The notes: a model not told the origin generated them from the letters alone. Positions 1 to 6,794 are shown, counted from the stretch's first letter. The stretch is 10,051 bases of DNA from an uncultured Bermanella sp. (GCA_913054445.1 CAJXIK010000050.1:1-10051); one strand, 5' to 3'. Made by a program: numbers and translations.

Positions 1-25
1 TGAACCCACGCTATTTAAAAACCGC

Positions 26-982
26 TTACGCCAATAATTCCTCTGTCGGCTCTTCTGCTTCCATTTCAATTTCTTTTGCGGTCATGCCATTTAAAGCACT
101 GAGCCACAACAACATGGCCACCGTGTTGTGCAACAAGGCCAAAGACAATGGCAGCATCCAAATGGCATTGAGTATTCCCAGCGTTATTTGCAGACACAAA
201 AATCCTAGACAAAAAACCACAGAGCGCCGCTGCCTATTTTTTTGTAGAGCCAAATAAAAAAACATCAGCACCACCACTAGCGCCCCTAGCCGATGCAACC
301 ACTGCACCGCCATCTTATCTGCCATGCCCAACACGCCACCCAGATATTCATCCCCGGCCATCATGGGAGCCTGCAATACGCCCGCATCTATGTTGACCCA
401 CCAGTTGCCCTGACAGGTGGGAAAGTCGGGGCAGACCAATCCGGCATACTGGCTGCTGGTCCAAGCCCCGAGGCCCATCTGCAAAAATACCACGAGGGCA
501 AATGCCGACCACACCGACAAAACTTTGGGCTCTCTATTGCTGGTGAGCACCCGCCAAATCATGAATTGTGCCCCGAGGGTAATGGCCCCGCCCAACAGGT
601 GAGCGCTCACCACCGGCGGCCATAAGCGTAACGTCACCGTCCACATGCCGAACATGCCCTGCATCACCACCCACAGGCATAGAAAAATCGAGAGGTAACG
701 CACCGCGCCCAAGTAGCGCGGCCACAACAAGAGCGCTTGTATCACTATGCTCAAGCCCAACAGGCTGGCCACATATCTGTGGGTCATCTCCATCCAAGCT
801 TTTAGCGAATCGAATTGCCAATGAATAAACTCTGCGCTCGCCTGATTCTCCTGAGGGATAAGCTGCCCATAACAAACAGGCCAATCGGGGCAGCCTAGGC
901 CGGCATCCAATAAGCGCGTGAGGGCACCCAGAGTGATGACCAACAGGGTCAGAAAGATATTAAATAATGCCAGCTTACGCAT
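26..982 (-). CDS. ctaA: Heme A synthase CtaA (COX15 family)
   Basis: CtaA is an integral inner-membrane enzyme that oxidises the C8 methyl of heme O to a formyl group, making heme A for the oxidase encoded nearby. The 318-residue protein has about eight hydrophobic segments arranged as two similar halves. Visible family marks are GALTRL followed by AGLGCPDWP (about 19-35), the E65/H68 pair in EMTHRY, H128 in SAHLLG, a second cysteine pair in CPDFPTC (C184, C190), H230 in QWLHRLGA and H285 in LLHNT. The four histidines are the expected heme ligands, and C31/C37 form the first cysteine pair. The ATG overlaps the TAA of the upstream gene by one base (TAATG) and has a GGGGGAG ribosome site just ahead, so the two are probably translationally coupled. 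The C-terminal tail is acidic. The partner ctaB would be expected next, but only 25 bases remain to the window edge and no start is visible there. Confidence 0.97.
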   Translation of the reverse strand: MRKLALFNIFLTLLVITLGALTRLLDAGLGCPDWPVCYGQLIPQENQASAEFIHWQFDSLKAWMEMTHRYVASLLGLSIVIQALLLWPRYLGAVRYLSIFLCLWVVMQGMFGMWTVTLRLWPPVVSAHLLGGAITLGAQFMIWRVLTSNREPKVLSVWSAFALVVFLQMGLGAWTSSQYAGLVCPDFPTCQGNWWVNIDAGVLQAPMMAGDEYLGGVLGMADKMAVQWLHRLGALVVVLMFFYLALQKNRQRRSVVFCLGFLCLQITLGILNAIWMLPLSLALLHNTVAMLLWLSALNGMTAKEIEMEAEEPTEELLA

Positions 983-1407
983 TAAGCTCCCCCGTGTTTC
1001 ATCAACACCTTAAGATCCTTTAAGAGCTTATAGGCCCCCTGCTCATTTGCCTGATATGAGAGCAGTACTAGGCCCTGATGGTCGGCGATGAACAGCCCGT
1101 TTTGCTCAGCCAAGAGCCGCTCGCTGCTCACCTCACTAATGAGTAATTTATCACTGTGCTTGCCCAAAGCCATCTTCACCCTGCGCAACAATCCAAACCA
1201 AGCATCACACTCTTGCTGGCAATCCTGCTCACGCCACAGCAATTGCCAGGGGGCCTGGTTGGGCACATTCACAAACTGCGAGTCACTCAACCACTGGCCA
1301 CGGGCCTGAGTTTGAATGCTATCTTTATCGCCCAGTAGCACGATGGACACCACGAACGGCGCACACAAGACGATGAACATTAACAACATGGGTAGTCTGG
1401 CTTTCAT
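982..1407 (-). CDS. Small membrane-anchored SCO/thioredoxin-fold-like protein with CxxxC motif
   Basis: This 141-residue protein has one N-terminal hydrophobic anchor (about 5-26) followed by a soluble part that should face the periplasm. After the anchor comes a W-x-L-L-W-R strand and then C63-Q-Q-E-C67, a CxxxC spacing like the copper-binding motif of SCO1/SenC proteins. A later segment with H110 (ADHQGLVLLSY) resembles the place where thioredoxin-fold relatives carry the 'D-x-x-G' strand. The protein is shorter than true SCO proteins (about 200 residues), so part of the fold may be missing. From memory, a comparable uncharacterised gene sits between SURF1 and ctaA in many gammaproteobacterial cox clusters. 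Its start overlaps the SURF1 stop as ATGA, and a GGGAG ribosome site lies 8 bases ahead. A role in copper delivery or thiol reduction for CuA assembly is an inference from motif and position only. Confidence 0.85.
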   Translation of the reverse strand: MKARLPMLLMFIVLCAPFVVSIVLLGDKDSIQTQARGQWLSDSQFVNVPNQAPWQLLWREQDCQQECDAWFGLLRRVKMALGKHSDKLLISEVSSERLLAEQNGLFIADHQGLVLLSYQANEQGAYKLLKDLKVLMKHGGA

Positions 1408-2087
1408 GATTTTTCTCCCGATGGGCTATCTATCTTGACGGCGTCTGTGGTGATGCTTGCCACCAGTAAAATGATGAGCCCAGCCACGGCTAACAACAGC
1501 CATTGCAACGCATATCCTTGGTGACGGTGGTGGTTTAAATAGGGGGCCTTTTGCGGCATAAGGGCCTGCAAGCCAGCGCCCTCTTGCAGATGAAAAATGT
1601 CTCTAAGTACAGGCTGACCCGTGAGGGCGGAAAAATATTTATTATCTATGTATTGAACTCGCTGGGAGATAGGGTCCGCCAAGCGATCGTTTAATAGCAT
1701 GGGTATTTTATTACTAAGCACCACACCGAGCAGACTCACCGCCTGCGTCACAGGCACCACTGGCGGCAATTGATCCCGAGACAAATAGGATACAAAGCCG
1801 CGATTTACCAAGTAAATGCCAGCCCCATGGACAAAGGGCGTGATCACCGCGTAGCCGGCACGACCATGCAAGGTTTGGTTATCTAAGAAGTGGGTGAACT
1901 CGTTTAGGTAGCGCCCTTCCATCTGCACAGGTTGCGCAGGCGGGGCCAAATAAAACTGTGACTTTTGATACTGCCAAAGACCCGCCGCCAGGCAGATGCC
2001 GATACCCAACAACATAATTAGGCTATAAAGCGGTTTTATACTAAGATACCAAGACCTGCGATAACCTTGTAAGGGGTTCGAGATCAT
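1404..2087 (-). CDS. SURF1 family cytochrome oxidase assembly protein
   Basis: SURF1 proteins assist insertion of heme a/a3 into subunit I. This one has the family layout: an N-terminal membrane segment ending in a GLWQYQKSQ version of the LGxWQLxR motif, a periplasmic domain with GRYLNEFTHFLDNQ, GYAVITPF and the LVNRGFV motif, then HQGYALQW leading into a second membrane segment near the C terminus. It is 227 residues from the ATG at 2087. An in-frame ATG at 2129 would give 241 residues. That upstream start has the better ribosome site (AGAGGG, 5 bases away) but overlaps the opposite-strand DUF2909 gene by 44 bp, and the extra 14 residues (many Lys/Asn) look like antisense of a transmembrane segment. 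I prefer 2087 because family N termini are short before the first membrane segment, but this is not settled. The gene ends in an ATGA overlap with the next gene. Confidence 0.93.
   Translation of the reverse strand: MISNPLQGYRRSWYLSIKPLYSLIMLLGIGICLAAGLWQYQKSQFYLAPPAQPVQMEGRYLNEFTHFLDNQTLHGRAGYAVITPFVHGAGIYLVNRGFVSYLSRDQLPPVVPVTQAVSLLGVVLSNKIPMLLNDRLADPISQRVQYIDNKYFSALTGQPVLRDIFHLQEGAGLQALMPQKAPYLNHHRHQGYALQWLLLAVAGLIILLVASITTDAVKIDSPSGEKS
2014..2042 (+). promoter_or_regulatory. Possible promoter for the DUF2909 gene
   Basis: A TATACT hexamer at 2037-2042 matches the sigma70 -10 consensus at five of six positions and lies 43 bases before the DUF2909 ATG. The sequence 17 bases further up (ATAATT) is a poor -35, so this would be a weak promoter or one needing an activator. 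It lies inside the SURF1 coding region on the opposite strand. Another TATAAA occurs at 2024-2029 without a recognisable -35. Confidence 0.22.
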
Positions 2088-2271
2088 GCTTTTAAAAGGG
2101 TTAATTTTATTATTTTTATTGCTCAGCATTGGAGCCCTCTTTACCGGTTTGTACTATTTAGTGACGGCTAAAAAAAGTTCGCTACAGACCTATGCGTCAT
2201 TAAAATATCGCGCCATCTTTGCTGCCTGTACCCTAGTGGCTATTTTTTGTTATTTGTTTCTGTATCGCTAA
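2086..2271 (+). CDS. DUF2909 twin-transmembrane protein
   Basis: This 61-residue protein is almost entirely two hydrophobic helices (about 3-26 and 42-60) joined by a short basic, polar loop containing AKKSS. Size, the two-helix pattern and its place between coxC and SURF1 match the DUF2909 'twin transmembrane' family associated with gammaproteobacterial cytochrome oxidase clusters. Its function is unknown, and a role as a small oxidase accessory or assembly factor is only an inference from location. The start is supported by AAGGGG nine bases ahead of the ATG. It is the only gene in the cox region on the plus strand. Its ATG is offset by one base from the candidate SURF1 ATG on the other strand (CATG), and its TAA sits in the left arm of the terminator shared with coxC. 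Confidence 0.88.
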   Translation: MLLKGLILLFLLLSIGALFTGLYYLVTAKKSSLQTYASLKYRAIFAACTLVAIFCYLFLYR

Positions 2272-2293
2272 AAGGTGCCGCTAGGCACCTTTT
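2270..2293. terminator. Bidirectional intrinsic terminator between DUF2909 and coxC
   Basis: A perfect 10-bp inverted repeat (AAAAGGTGCC / GGCACCTTTT) flanks a GCTA loop. Because each arm carries A4 or T4, both strands yield a GC-rich hairpin followed by a U run. The left arm overlaps the DUF2909 stop codon, and the right arm ends 10 bases after the coxC stop. It should end transcription of both convergent genes. Confidence 0.88.
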
Positions 2294-2303
2294 ATTCATG
2301 GCC

Positions 2304-3188
2304 TCACAGCACATACACGAAGGTAAATAGCATCAGCCACACCACGTCCACGAAGTGCCAATACCATGCCGCCGCCTCGAAACCAAAATGATCATCTGGG
2401 GTAAAGTGGCCGTTATCTACACGCCGATACATGACAAATATCATGATGGCTCCTAGGGTCACATGGGCCCCGTGAAAGCCGGTTAGCATATAAAAAGTCG
2501 AGCCATATATACCGCTACTCACCGTTAAATTAAGATCGTTAATGGCATGACCGTACTCCGCCACCTGCACCACCAAGAAGGCGGCCCCCAGTAACAGCGT
2601 GATCTTCAACCAAAACAGCGTCTTAGCCTTATTTTCGCTGCGTAAGTGGTGATGAGCAAAGGTGAGCGTAAAGCTCGAGGCGATTAATAACACGGTGTTG
2701 ATGAAAGGCAACTTCCAAGCATCTATGATGCCCATGGGGCCTTGAAACTGCGTCATGTCTGGGGTCTTCATCAGAGGCCAGTGGGCGCTGAAGCCCTGCC
2801 ACAACATGCCGCTGACGCCCTTGGCGCCTTCGCCACCTATCCAGGGCACCGAAAACGTGCGCGCATAAAACAGCGCGCCGAAGAAACCGGCGAAGAACAT
2901 CACCTCGGAAAAAATAAACCAGCCCATGCTAATTCTGAAAGAGCGTTTTAACTGCTCGCTGTTTAAGCCGCGTAAGCCTTCGTTCACCACCTCACTGAAC
3001 CAACCAAACAACATGTAAAGCATTAAAAAACCGGCCACCACGGCGGTGGCCACAGAAAACATACTCACTTGGCTGTGACTGTTTTCATGAATGATAGAGG
3101 CCATGGAAAACAGGGTGAGAAATACCGCGAAGGCTCCCAAAATAGGCCAGTGACTGCGCTGTGGAACGTAATATCTTGGTGTGTTCAA
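2304..3188 (-). CDS. coxC: Cytochrome c oxidase subunit III
   Basis: Subunit III is a non-catalytic core subunit with seven membrane helices that stabilises subunit I and its proton uptake. The 294-residue protein shows seven hydrophobic segments and the family signatures FIFSEVMFFAGFFGALFYAR (about 91-110), GFHGAHVTLG (about 237-246) and the C-terminal WYWHFVDVVWLMLF. The start is a TTG at 3186-3188. It overlaps the ctaG stop (TTGA, four shared bases) and has a perfect AGGAGG exactly six bases upstream. The first in-frame ATG is at residue 29, inside the first membrane helix, so TTG is clearly the better start. This suggests translational coupling to ctaG. It is the last gene of the structural operon and is followed at once by the hairpin at 2270-2293. 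Confidence 0.97.
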   Translation of the reverse strand: MNTPRYYVPQRSHWPILGAFAVFLTLFSMASIIHENSHSQVSMFSVATAVVAGFLMLYMLFGWFSEVVNEGLRGLNSEQLKRSFRISMGWFIFSEVMFFAGFFGALFYARTFSVPWIGGEGAKGVSGMLWQGFSAHWPLMKTPDMTQFQGPMGIIDAWKLPFINTVLLIASSFTLTFAHHHLRSENKAKTLFWLKITLLLGAAFLVVQVAEYGHAINDLNLTVSSGIYGSTFYMLTGFHGAHVTLGAIMIFVMYRRVDNGHFTPDDHFGFEAAAWYWHFVDVVWLMLFTFVYVL

Positions 3189-3715
3189 AATGTGCCTCCT
3201 AGGGGTTCACTCTGATAAATACGATAGGAAAGAGATAAGTGACTTACCTCCTCGGGTGCTTTAGAACTTAATGTCACTTGTAAGGGTAGTCTTACCGTGG
3301 AATGAGGGGGAATTTTTTGTTGGTTAAAACAGAAGCATTCTATTTTCACCAGATACTCAGACCACTCGCCCGGGGCGATGCTGGGCACCGCTTGCACAGT
3401 GACCTCCACATCTTGGTCGTTGGTGATCTCATAATAGGTGGTGATCATTTTTCCGGCCTGTATTTCTAGCAGCTTTTTTTCCGGGGTAAAATGCCATACG
3501 TCTCGGCTGTCGGCATCGGCCAGCAGACGCAGGGGAACAACCTTTTCCCCTTGGGCCGACACTAAGCGCAGGCTGGCCTCATCGGCCACCTGATAATACT
3601 TGCCGTTGATGCCGGTCACCTGACAAAAAATATCGTACAGAGGAACCAATGCAAAGCCAAAGCCAAACATCAGTAACGGTATGATGGATAATTTTAACGG
3701 TGACAGTTTTTTCAT
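3185..3715 (-). CDS. ctaG: Cytochrome c oxidase assembly protein CtaG (Cox11 family, CuB chaperone)
   Basis: Cox11/CtaG proteins are anchored in the inner membrane with a copper-binding periplasmic domain, and they deliver CuB to subunit I. The 176-residue protein has one N-terminal membrane helix (about 9-26) running into PLYDIFCQVTGINGK (C31), a central HFTPEKK...I..G strand, and the hallmark KIECFCFNQQ with C127 and C129 as the copper ligands. LSYRIYQ near the end is the usual final strand. After CFCF the segment reads IPPHST, where most relatives I remember have a PGE motif, and the tail is short. The start at 3715 lies five bases after the coxA stop, with only a weak GAGA ribosome site. 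The frame stays open to 3856, but that extension lies inside coxA and carries no family sequence. Confidence 0.95.
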   Translation of the reverse strand: MKKLSPLKLSIIPLLMFGFGFALVPLYDIFCQVTGINGKYYQVADEASLRLVSAQGEKVVPLRLLADADSRDVWHFTPEKKLLEIQAGKMITTYYEITNDQDVEVTVQAVPSIAPGEWSEYLVKIECFCFNQQKIPPHSTVRLPLQVTLSSKAPEEVSHLSLSYRIYQSEPLGGTF

Positions 3716-3720
3716 TTTTC

Positions 3721-5331
3721 TCAATCCACTTTCGGTGGCGTCTGGAAGGTGTGATAAGGCACCGGACTCGGTAATGCGGTCCACTCTAGTCCCACCGGTT
3801 GATCCCAAACTAGGTCGCTGGCTTTCACGCCTTTTTGTCCGAGGGTGGTACGCCATACGTTATAGATAAAGAGCAACTGACTCAGACCAAACACCACCGC
3901 ACCAACCGACACAATGGCATTAAAGTCGGCAAACTGGAGGGCATAATCTGGGATGCGCCGCGGCATGCCCGCCAGACCCACGAAGTGCATGGGAAAGAAG
4001 GTTAGGTTCACACCGATAAAACTTAACCAGAAATGCCACTTGCCCAGCGCCTCGTTATACATGCGCCCGCACCACTTTGGTAACCAGTAATATACCGCCG
4101 CCAAAATACTAAACAGGGCACCCGGCACCAACACATAATGAAAATGCGCCACCACAAAATAGGTATCGTGGTACTGGAAATCGGCTGGCGCCACGGCCAG
4201 CATCAAGCCCGACAAGCCACCTATAGTGAACAACACCACGAAGGCAATGGAAAATAACATGGGGGTCTCGAACGTCATGGAGCCACGGAACATAGTGGTC
4301 ACCCAGTTAAAGACTTTCACCCCGGTGGGCACCGCGATGAGCATAGTGCTGTACATGAAAAATAATTCGCCCACTAAGGGAATGCCCACGGTAAACATGT
4401 GATGTGCCCACACGATAAACGACAGAATCGCGATGGATGAGGTGGCGAACACCATACTGGTATAACCAAACAAAGGCTTGCGGCTAAAGGTAGAAATAAT
4501 ATGCGAGACAATACCAAATGCCGGTAAGATCATTATGTACACTTCAGGGTGGCCAAAGAACCAGAACACATGCTGAAACAATACTGGGTCACCCCCGCCG
4601 GCGGCGTCAAAGAAGGACGCACCGAAGTGAATATCCATCAACATCATGGTCACCACCCCGGCCAATACCGGCATCACTGCGATCAATAAAAATGCGGTGA
4701 TTAACCAGGTCCACACAAACAAGGGCATCTTCATGAAGGTCATGCCTGGGGCGCGCATATTGAAAATAGTGACGATGACGTTAACCGCCCCCATCACCGA
4801 ACTGATGCCCATAATATGAATAGCGAAGATGAAAAAGGTAACACTGGGTGGCGCATAGGTGGTGGAAAGCGGCGCGTAAAATGTCCAACCAAAGTTGGGG
4901 GCACCGCCGTCCATAAAGAACGTGCTAAGCAACATGGTAAAGGCAAACGGCAACAACCAGAACGACCAGTTATTAATACGCGGCAGCGCCATATCTGGCG
5001 CGCCTATCATCATGGGGATGAGCCAATTTGCCAGACCCACGAAGGCCGGCATGATGGCACCAAACACCATGATCAAACCATGCATAGTGGTCATCTGATT
5101 AAAAAAGTTAGGGTCGACCAGTTGCAAACCGGGCTGAAATAATTCGGCGCGAATCACAAAAGCCATACAGCCACCGATTAACAAAGACCCCAGCGCCAGC
5201 AATAAATACATAGTGCCAATGTCTTTGTGGTTGGTGGTATACACCCAACGTAAGATGCCTTTATCTGGGCCGTGATGATGCTCGTCATCCGCGACGGCAC
5301 CGCCCCCTTGCAACACTCCTTCTTGTGACAT
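3721..5331 (-). CDS. coxA: Cytochrome c oxidase subunit I (A-type heme-copper oxidase)
   Basis: This is the catalytic subunit that reduces O2 to water at the heme a3/CuB centre and pumps protons. The 536-residue protein has about twelve membrane helices. Visible ligands are H84 and H398 for heme a, H396 for heme a3, and H261, H310 and H311 for CuB. Y265 in GHPEVYI is the cross-linked tyrosine. Proton-channel residues mark an A1-type enzyme: D113 in GAPDMA for the D channel, E263 in HPEV, and K339 in VPTGVKVFNW for the K channel. The N terminus has a polar, histidine-rich stretch before the first helix. The ATG is preceded by AAGGGG six bases away, and the gene starts ten bases after the coxB stop. 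ctaG follows after five bases, so the genes form one operon. Confidence 0.99.
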   Translation of the reverse strand: MSQEGVLQGGGAVADDEHHHGPDKGILRWVYTTNHKDIGTMYLLLALGSLLIGGCMAFVIRAELFQPGLQLVDPNFFNQMTTMHGLIMVFGAIMPAFVGLANWLIPMMIGAPDMALPRINNWSFWLLPFAFTMLLSTFFMDGGAPNFGWTFYAPLSTTYAPPSVTFFIFAIHIMGISSVMGAVNVIVTIFNMRAPGMTFMKMPLFVWTWLITAFLLIAVMPVLAGVVTMMLMDIHFGASFFDAAGGGDPVLFQHVFWFFGHPEVYIMILPAFGIVSHIISTFSRKPLFGYTSMVFATSSIAILSFIVWAHHMFTVGIPLVGELFFMYSTMLIAVPTGVKVFNWVTTMFRGSMTFETPMLFSIAFVVLFTIGGLSGLMLAVAPADFQYHDTYFVVAHFHYVLVPGALFSILAAVYYWLPKWCGRMYNEALGKWHFWLSFIGVNLTFFPMHFVGLAGMPRRIPDYALQFADFNAIVSVGAVVFGLSQLLFIYNVWRTTLGQKGVKASDLVWDQPVGLEWTALPSPVPYHTFQTPPKVD

Positions 5332-5341
5332 ATGTGGCCCC

Positions 5342-6460
5342 TTATTTATTATCTTTTAATTTTTTAACGAGCATAGGCGAGGCGTGATCCCCTTTATCAT
5401 TACCCCAGGCATTACGCTCATAGGTCACCACCGCCGCCACATCGCTGACACTCAACTGCTCGGCGAAGGCCGACATGGCCGTACTGCGCACGCCCTTAAG
5501 CACTATGTTGATGTGTTTATTAATATCGCCCAGAGCCACAGCACTGCCCTTAAGACCAGGGAACATAGGCGGCATGCCCGCACCGTTTTTTTGGTGGCAG
5601 GCGGCACAGTTAGTGTTGTAGACTTTTTCCCCTTGCGTCATGAGTTCGGCGAAGCTCATCTCCTTCACCTCTCTTGCCGCCGCCTGCGCTACCGCCTGCG
5701 CCGTTACCCAGCTTTTATATTCCGCCTTGCTCACCGCCTTCACCACGATAGGCATAAAGCCATGGCCCTTGCCACACAACTCGGTACACTGACCACGGTA
5801 AATTCCAGGCTTGTCGATCTTGGTCCACGACTCATTAATGAAACCCGGAATAGTGTCTTTCTTCACCGCGAGATCTGGCACCCACCAGGAATGAATCACA
5901 TCCTTAGAGGTAAACAAGAAGCGCACCTTAGTATCCACCGGCAACACCAGCGGATAATCCACCTCCAATAGGTAGTTCACGTCTTTTGCTTGGCTATTGT
6001 CTATTTGCTCACTGGGGGTGGACATGGATGAGAAAAAATCCACCTCTTCATGCAGATAGGTGTAGCGCCATTTCCACTGGTAACCCGTTACCTGAATATC
6101 GATCTCGGCATCGCTGTTGTCGTACATATCAATCAACGTGGCGGTGGCAGGAATACACATACCCACTAAGATAATTAACGGAATGACCGTCCAGATGAGT
6201 TCGACGACGGTACTTTCATGGAAGTTATGGGCCTTAGCACCACGACTCTTACGATGGTAAATAATGCTGTAAAGCATGACACCAAAGACCACCACGGCGA
6301 TGGCGACACAGACATAAAAAATGGTCATGTGTAAGTCATGTACGTCATGACTTACCCGGGTTACGCCCTCTGTCATGTTCAGTCCCCACTCTGCGAACGC
6401 AGAATGAGATGTGGTCAATAACAGTAACGCGGATACAGCAGAAAATCCCACTCGTTTCAT
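5342..6460 (-). CDS. coxB: Cytochrome c oxidase subunit II with fused cytochrome c domain
   Basis: Subunit II accepts electrons at its periplasmic CuA site and passes them to heme a in subunit I. The 372-residue precursor begins with a signal peptide (cleavage likely after AFA, residue 23), then two membrane helices (about 45-68 and 86-108). The CuA domain carries all ligands: H190, then C225, E227, C229, H233 and M236 in GQCTELCGKGHGFM. Beyond about residue 270 is an added cytochrome c domain with CAACH (285-289) and a likely axial Met in STAMSAF (M329), making this a caa3-like oxidase that can take electrons through its own heme c. The short linker (about 250-266) is alanine-rich. The start has a strong GAGGGGGG ribosome site five bases or less ahead. 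It is the first gene of the structural operon. Confidence 0.98.
   Translation of the reverse strand: MKRVGFSAVSALLLLTTSHSAFAEWGLNMTEGVTRVSHDVHDLHMTIFYVCVAIAVVVFGVMLYSIIYHRKSRGAKAHNFHESTVVELIWTVIPLIILVGMCIPATATLIDMYDNSDAEIDIQVTGYQWKWRYTYLHEEVDFFSSMSTPSEQIDNSQAKDVNYLLEVDYPLVLPVDTKVRFLFTSKDVIHSWWVPDLAVKKDTIPGFINESWTKIDKPGIYRGQCTELCGKGHGFMPIVVKAVSKAEYKSWVTAQAVAQAAAREVKEMSFAELMTQGEKVYNTNCAACHQKNGAGMPPMFPGLKGSAVALGDINKHINIVLKGVRSTAMSAFAEQLSVSDVAAVVTYERNAWGNDKGDHASPMLVKKLKDNK
6331..6355. repeat. Perfect 10-bp inverted repeat within coxB
   Basis: GTAAGTCATG and CATGACTTAC flank a TACGT spacer with no mismatch. It lies in the 5' part of coxB, over residues of about 36-43 (VSHDVHDL). On the coding strand the hexamer CATGAC occurs three times in 22 bases, because His-Asp and His-Met-Thr are encoded alike. 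It could form an RNA hairpin early in the transcript, or it may be a coincidence of codon use. Confidence 0.5.
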
Positions 6461-6794
6461 GGGCCCCCCTCAGGCTGAAGATTTATGCTTATTTTTATTT
6501 ATCACCTCACCATAAAAGAGCAAAAACACTAAAACTTCTACCCACCTGATACGCCATTTTTGGTCGATACCAGCCTATTTAACTAACCTTCCACGCCCAA
6601 GCAGAATAAATATCGGCACTAAAAAATATAATTTAAGAAACAGCCTGCATGGCATTTATATTGCCTTTTATATTTGTTTATTTAAATTATTTGACGCGAT
6701 CAGCATATAAAAGCACATACATTTTCAATGACTTTTAACCTACCGTTTTAATAGACCTTTAAAAGAATGCACGATTAAAAAAGGAAGGAAAAAC
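6461..6794. other. AT-rich divergent intergenic region between coxB and the GAPDH gene
   Basis: These 334 bases hold no convincing gene and must carry the outward-facing promoters of both the coxB operon and the GAPDH gene. The sequence is clearly richer in A and T than the flanking genes. On the coxB side there is a TTGCTC/TAAATA pair. On the GAPDH side I see only weak elements: TTGCCT at 6661-6666 with TAAATT 16 bases on, TTGACG at 6691-6696 with no well-placed -10, and TATAAA at 6706-6711 with no -35. A GTTAGTTAAAT motif (minus strand, about 6578-6588) loosely resembles an ArcA half site. A short imperfect palindrome GGCA-N7-TGCC lies at 6651-6665. The GAPDH ribosome site AAGGAAGGA ends five bases before its ATG. 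Confidence 0.8.
6496..6523 (-). promoter_or_regulatory. Candidate promoter for the coxBA-ctaG-coxC operon
   Basis: Read on the minus strand, TTGCTC (6518-6523) and TAAATA (6496-6501) are separated by 16 bases, and the -10 lies about 35 bases before the coxB ATG. Both hexamers match the sigma70 consensus only partly. The position is sensible but the match is modest, so treat it as a suggestion. Confidence 0.3.

Noticed and set aside
293..625. A 110-codon open frame on the plus strand
   Set aside because: It is antisense to ctaA, whose conserved histidines and cysteines fall in this stretch. It has no recognisable domain.
3185..3856. A longer ctaG starting at 3856
   Set aside because: The extra 47 residues lie inside the end of coxA in another frame and have no Cox11 similarity. 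The Met at 3715, five bases after the coxA stop, gives a normal N terminus.
4816..5142. A 108-codon open frame on the plus strand
   Set aside because: It is antisense to highly conserved coxA sequence. The composition is charged and shows no motif.
5384..5971. A 195-codon open frame on the plus strand
   Set aside because: It lies wholly antisense to coxB, which has every CuA ligand and the CAACH motif. Its own protein shows no family motif and a Arg/His-rich composition typical of antisense frames.
6691..6703. An FNR-like site, TTGACGCGATCAG, upstream of the GAPDH gene
   Set aside because: The TTGA and TCA arms are separated by five bases, whereas FNR sites need six between TTGA and TCAA, and the last arm is imperfect.
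6649..6738. A 29-codon open frame in the intergenic region
   Set aside because: There is no ribosome binding site ahead of its ATG, and the hydrophobic AT-derived codons are what random AT-rich DNA would give.
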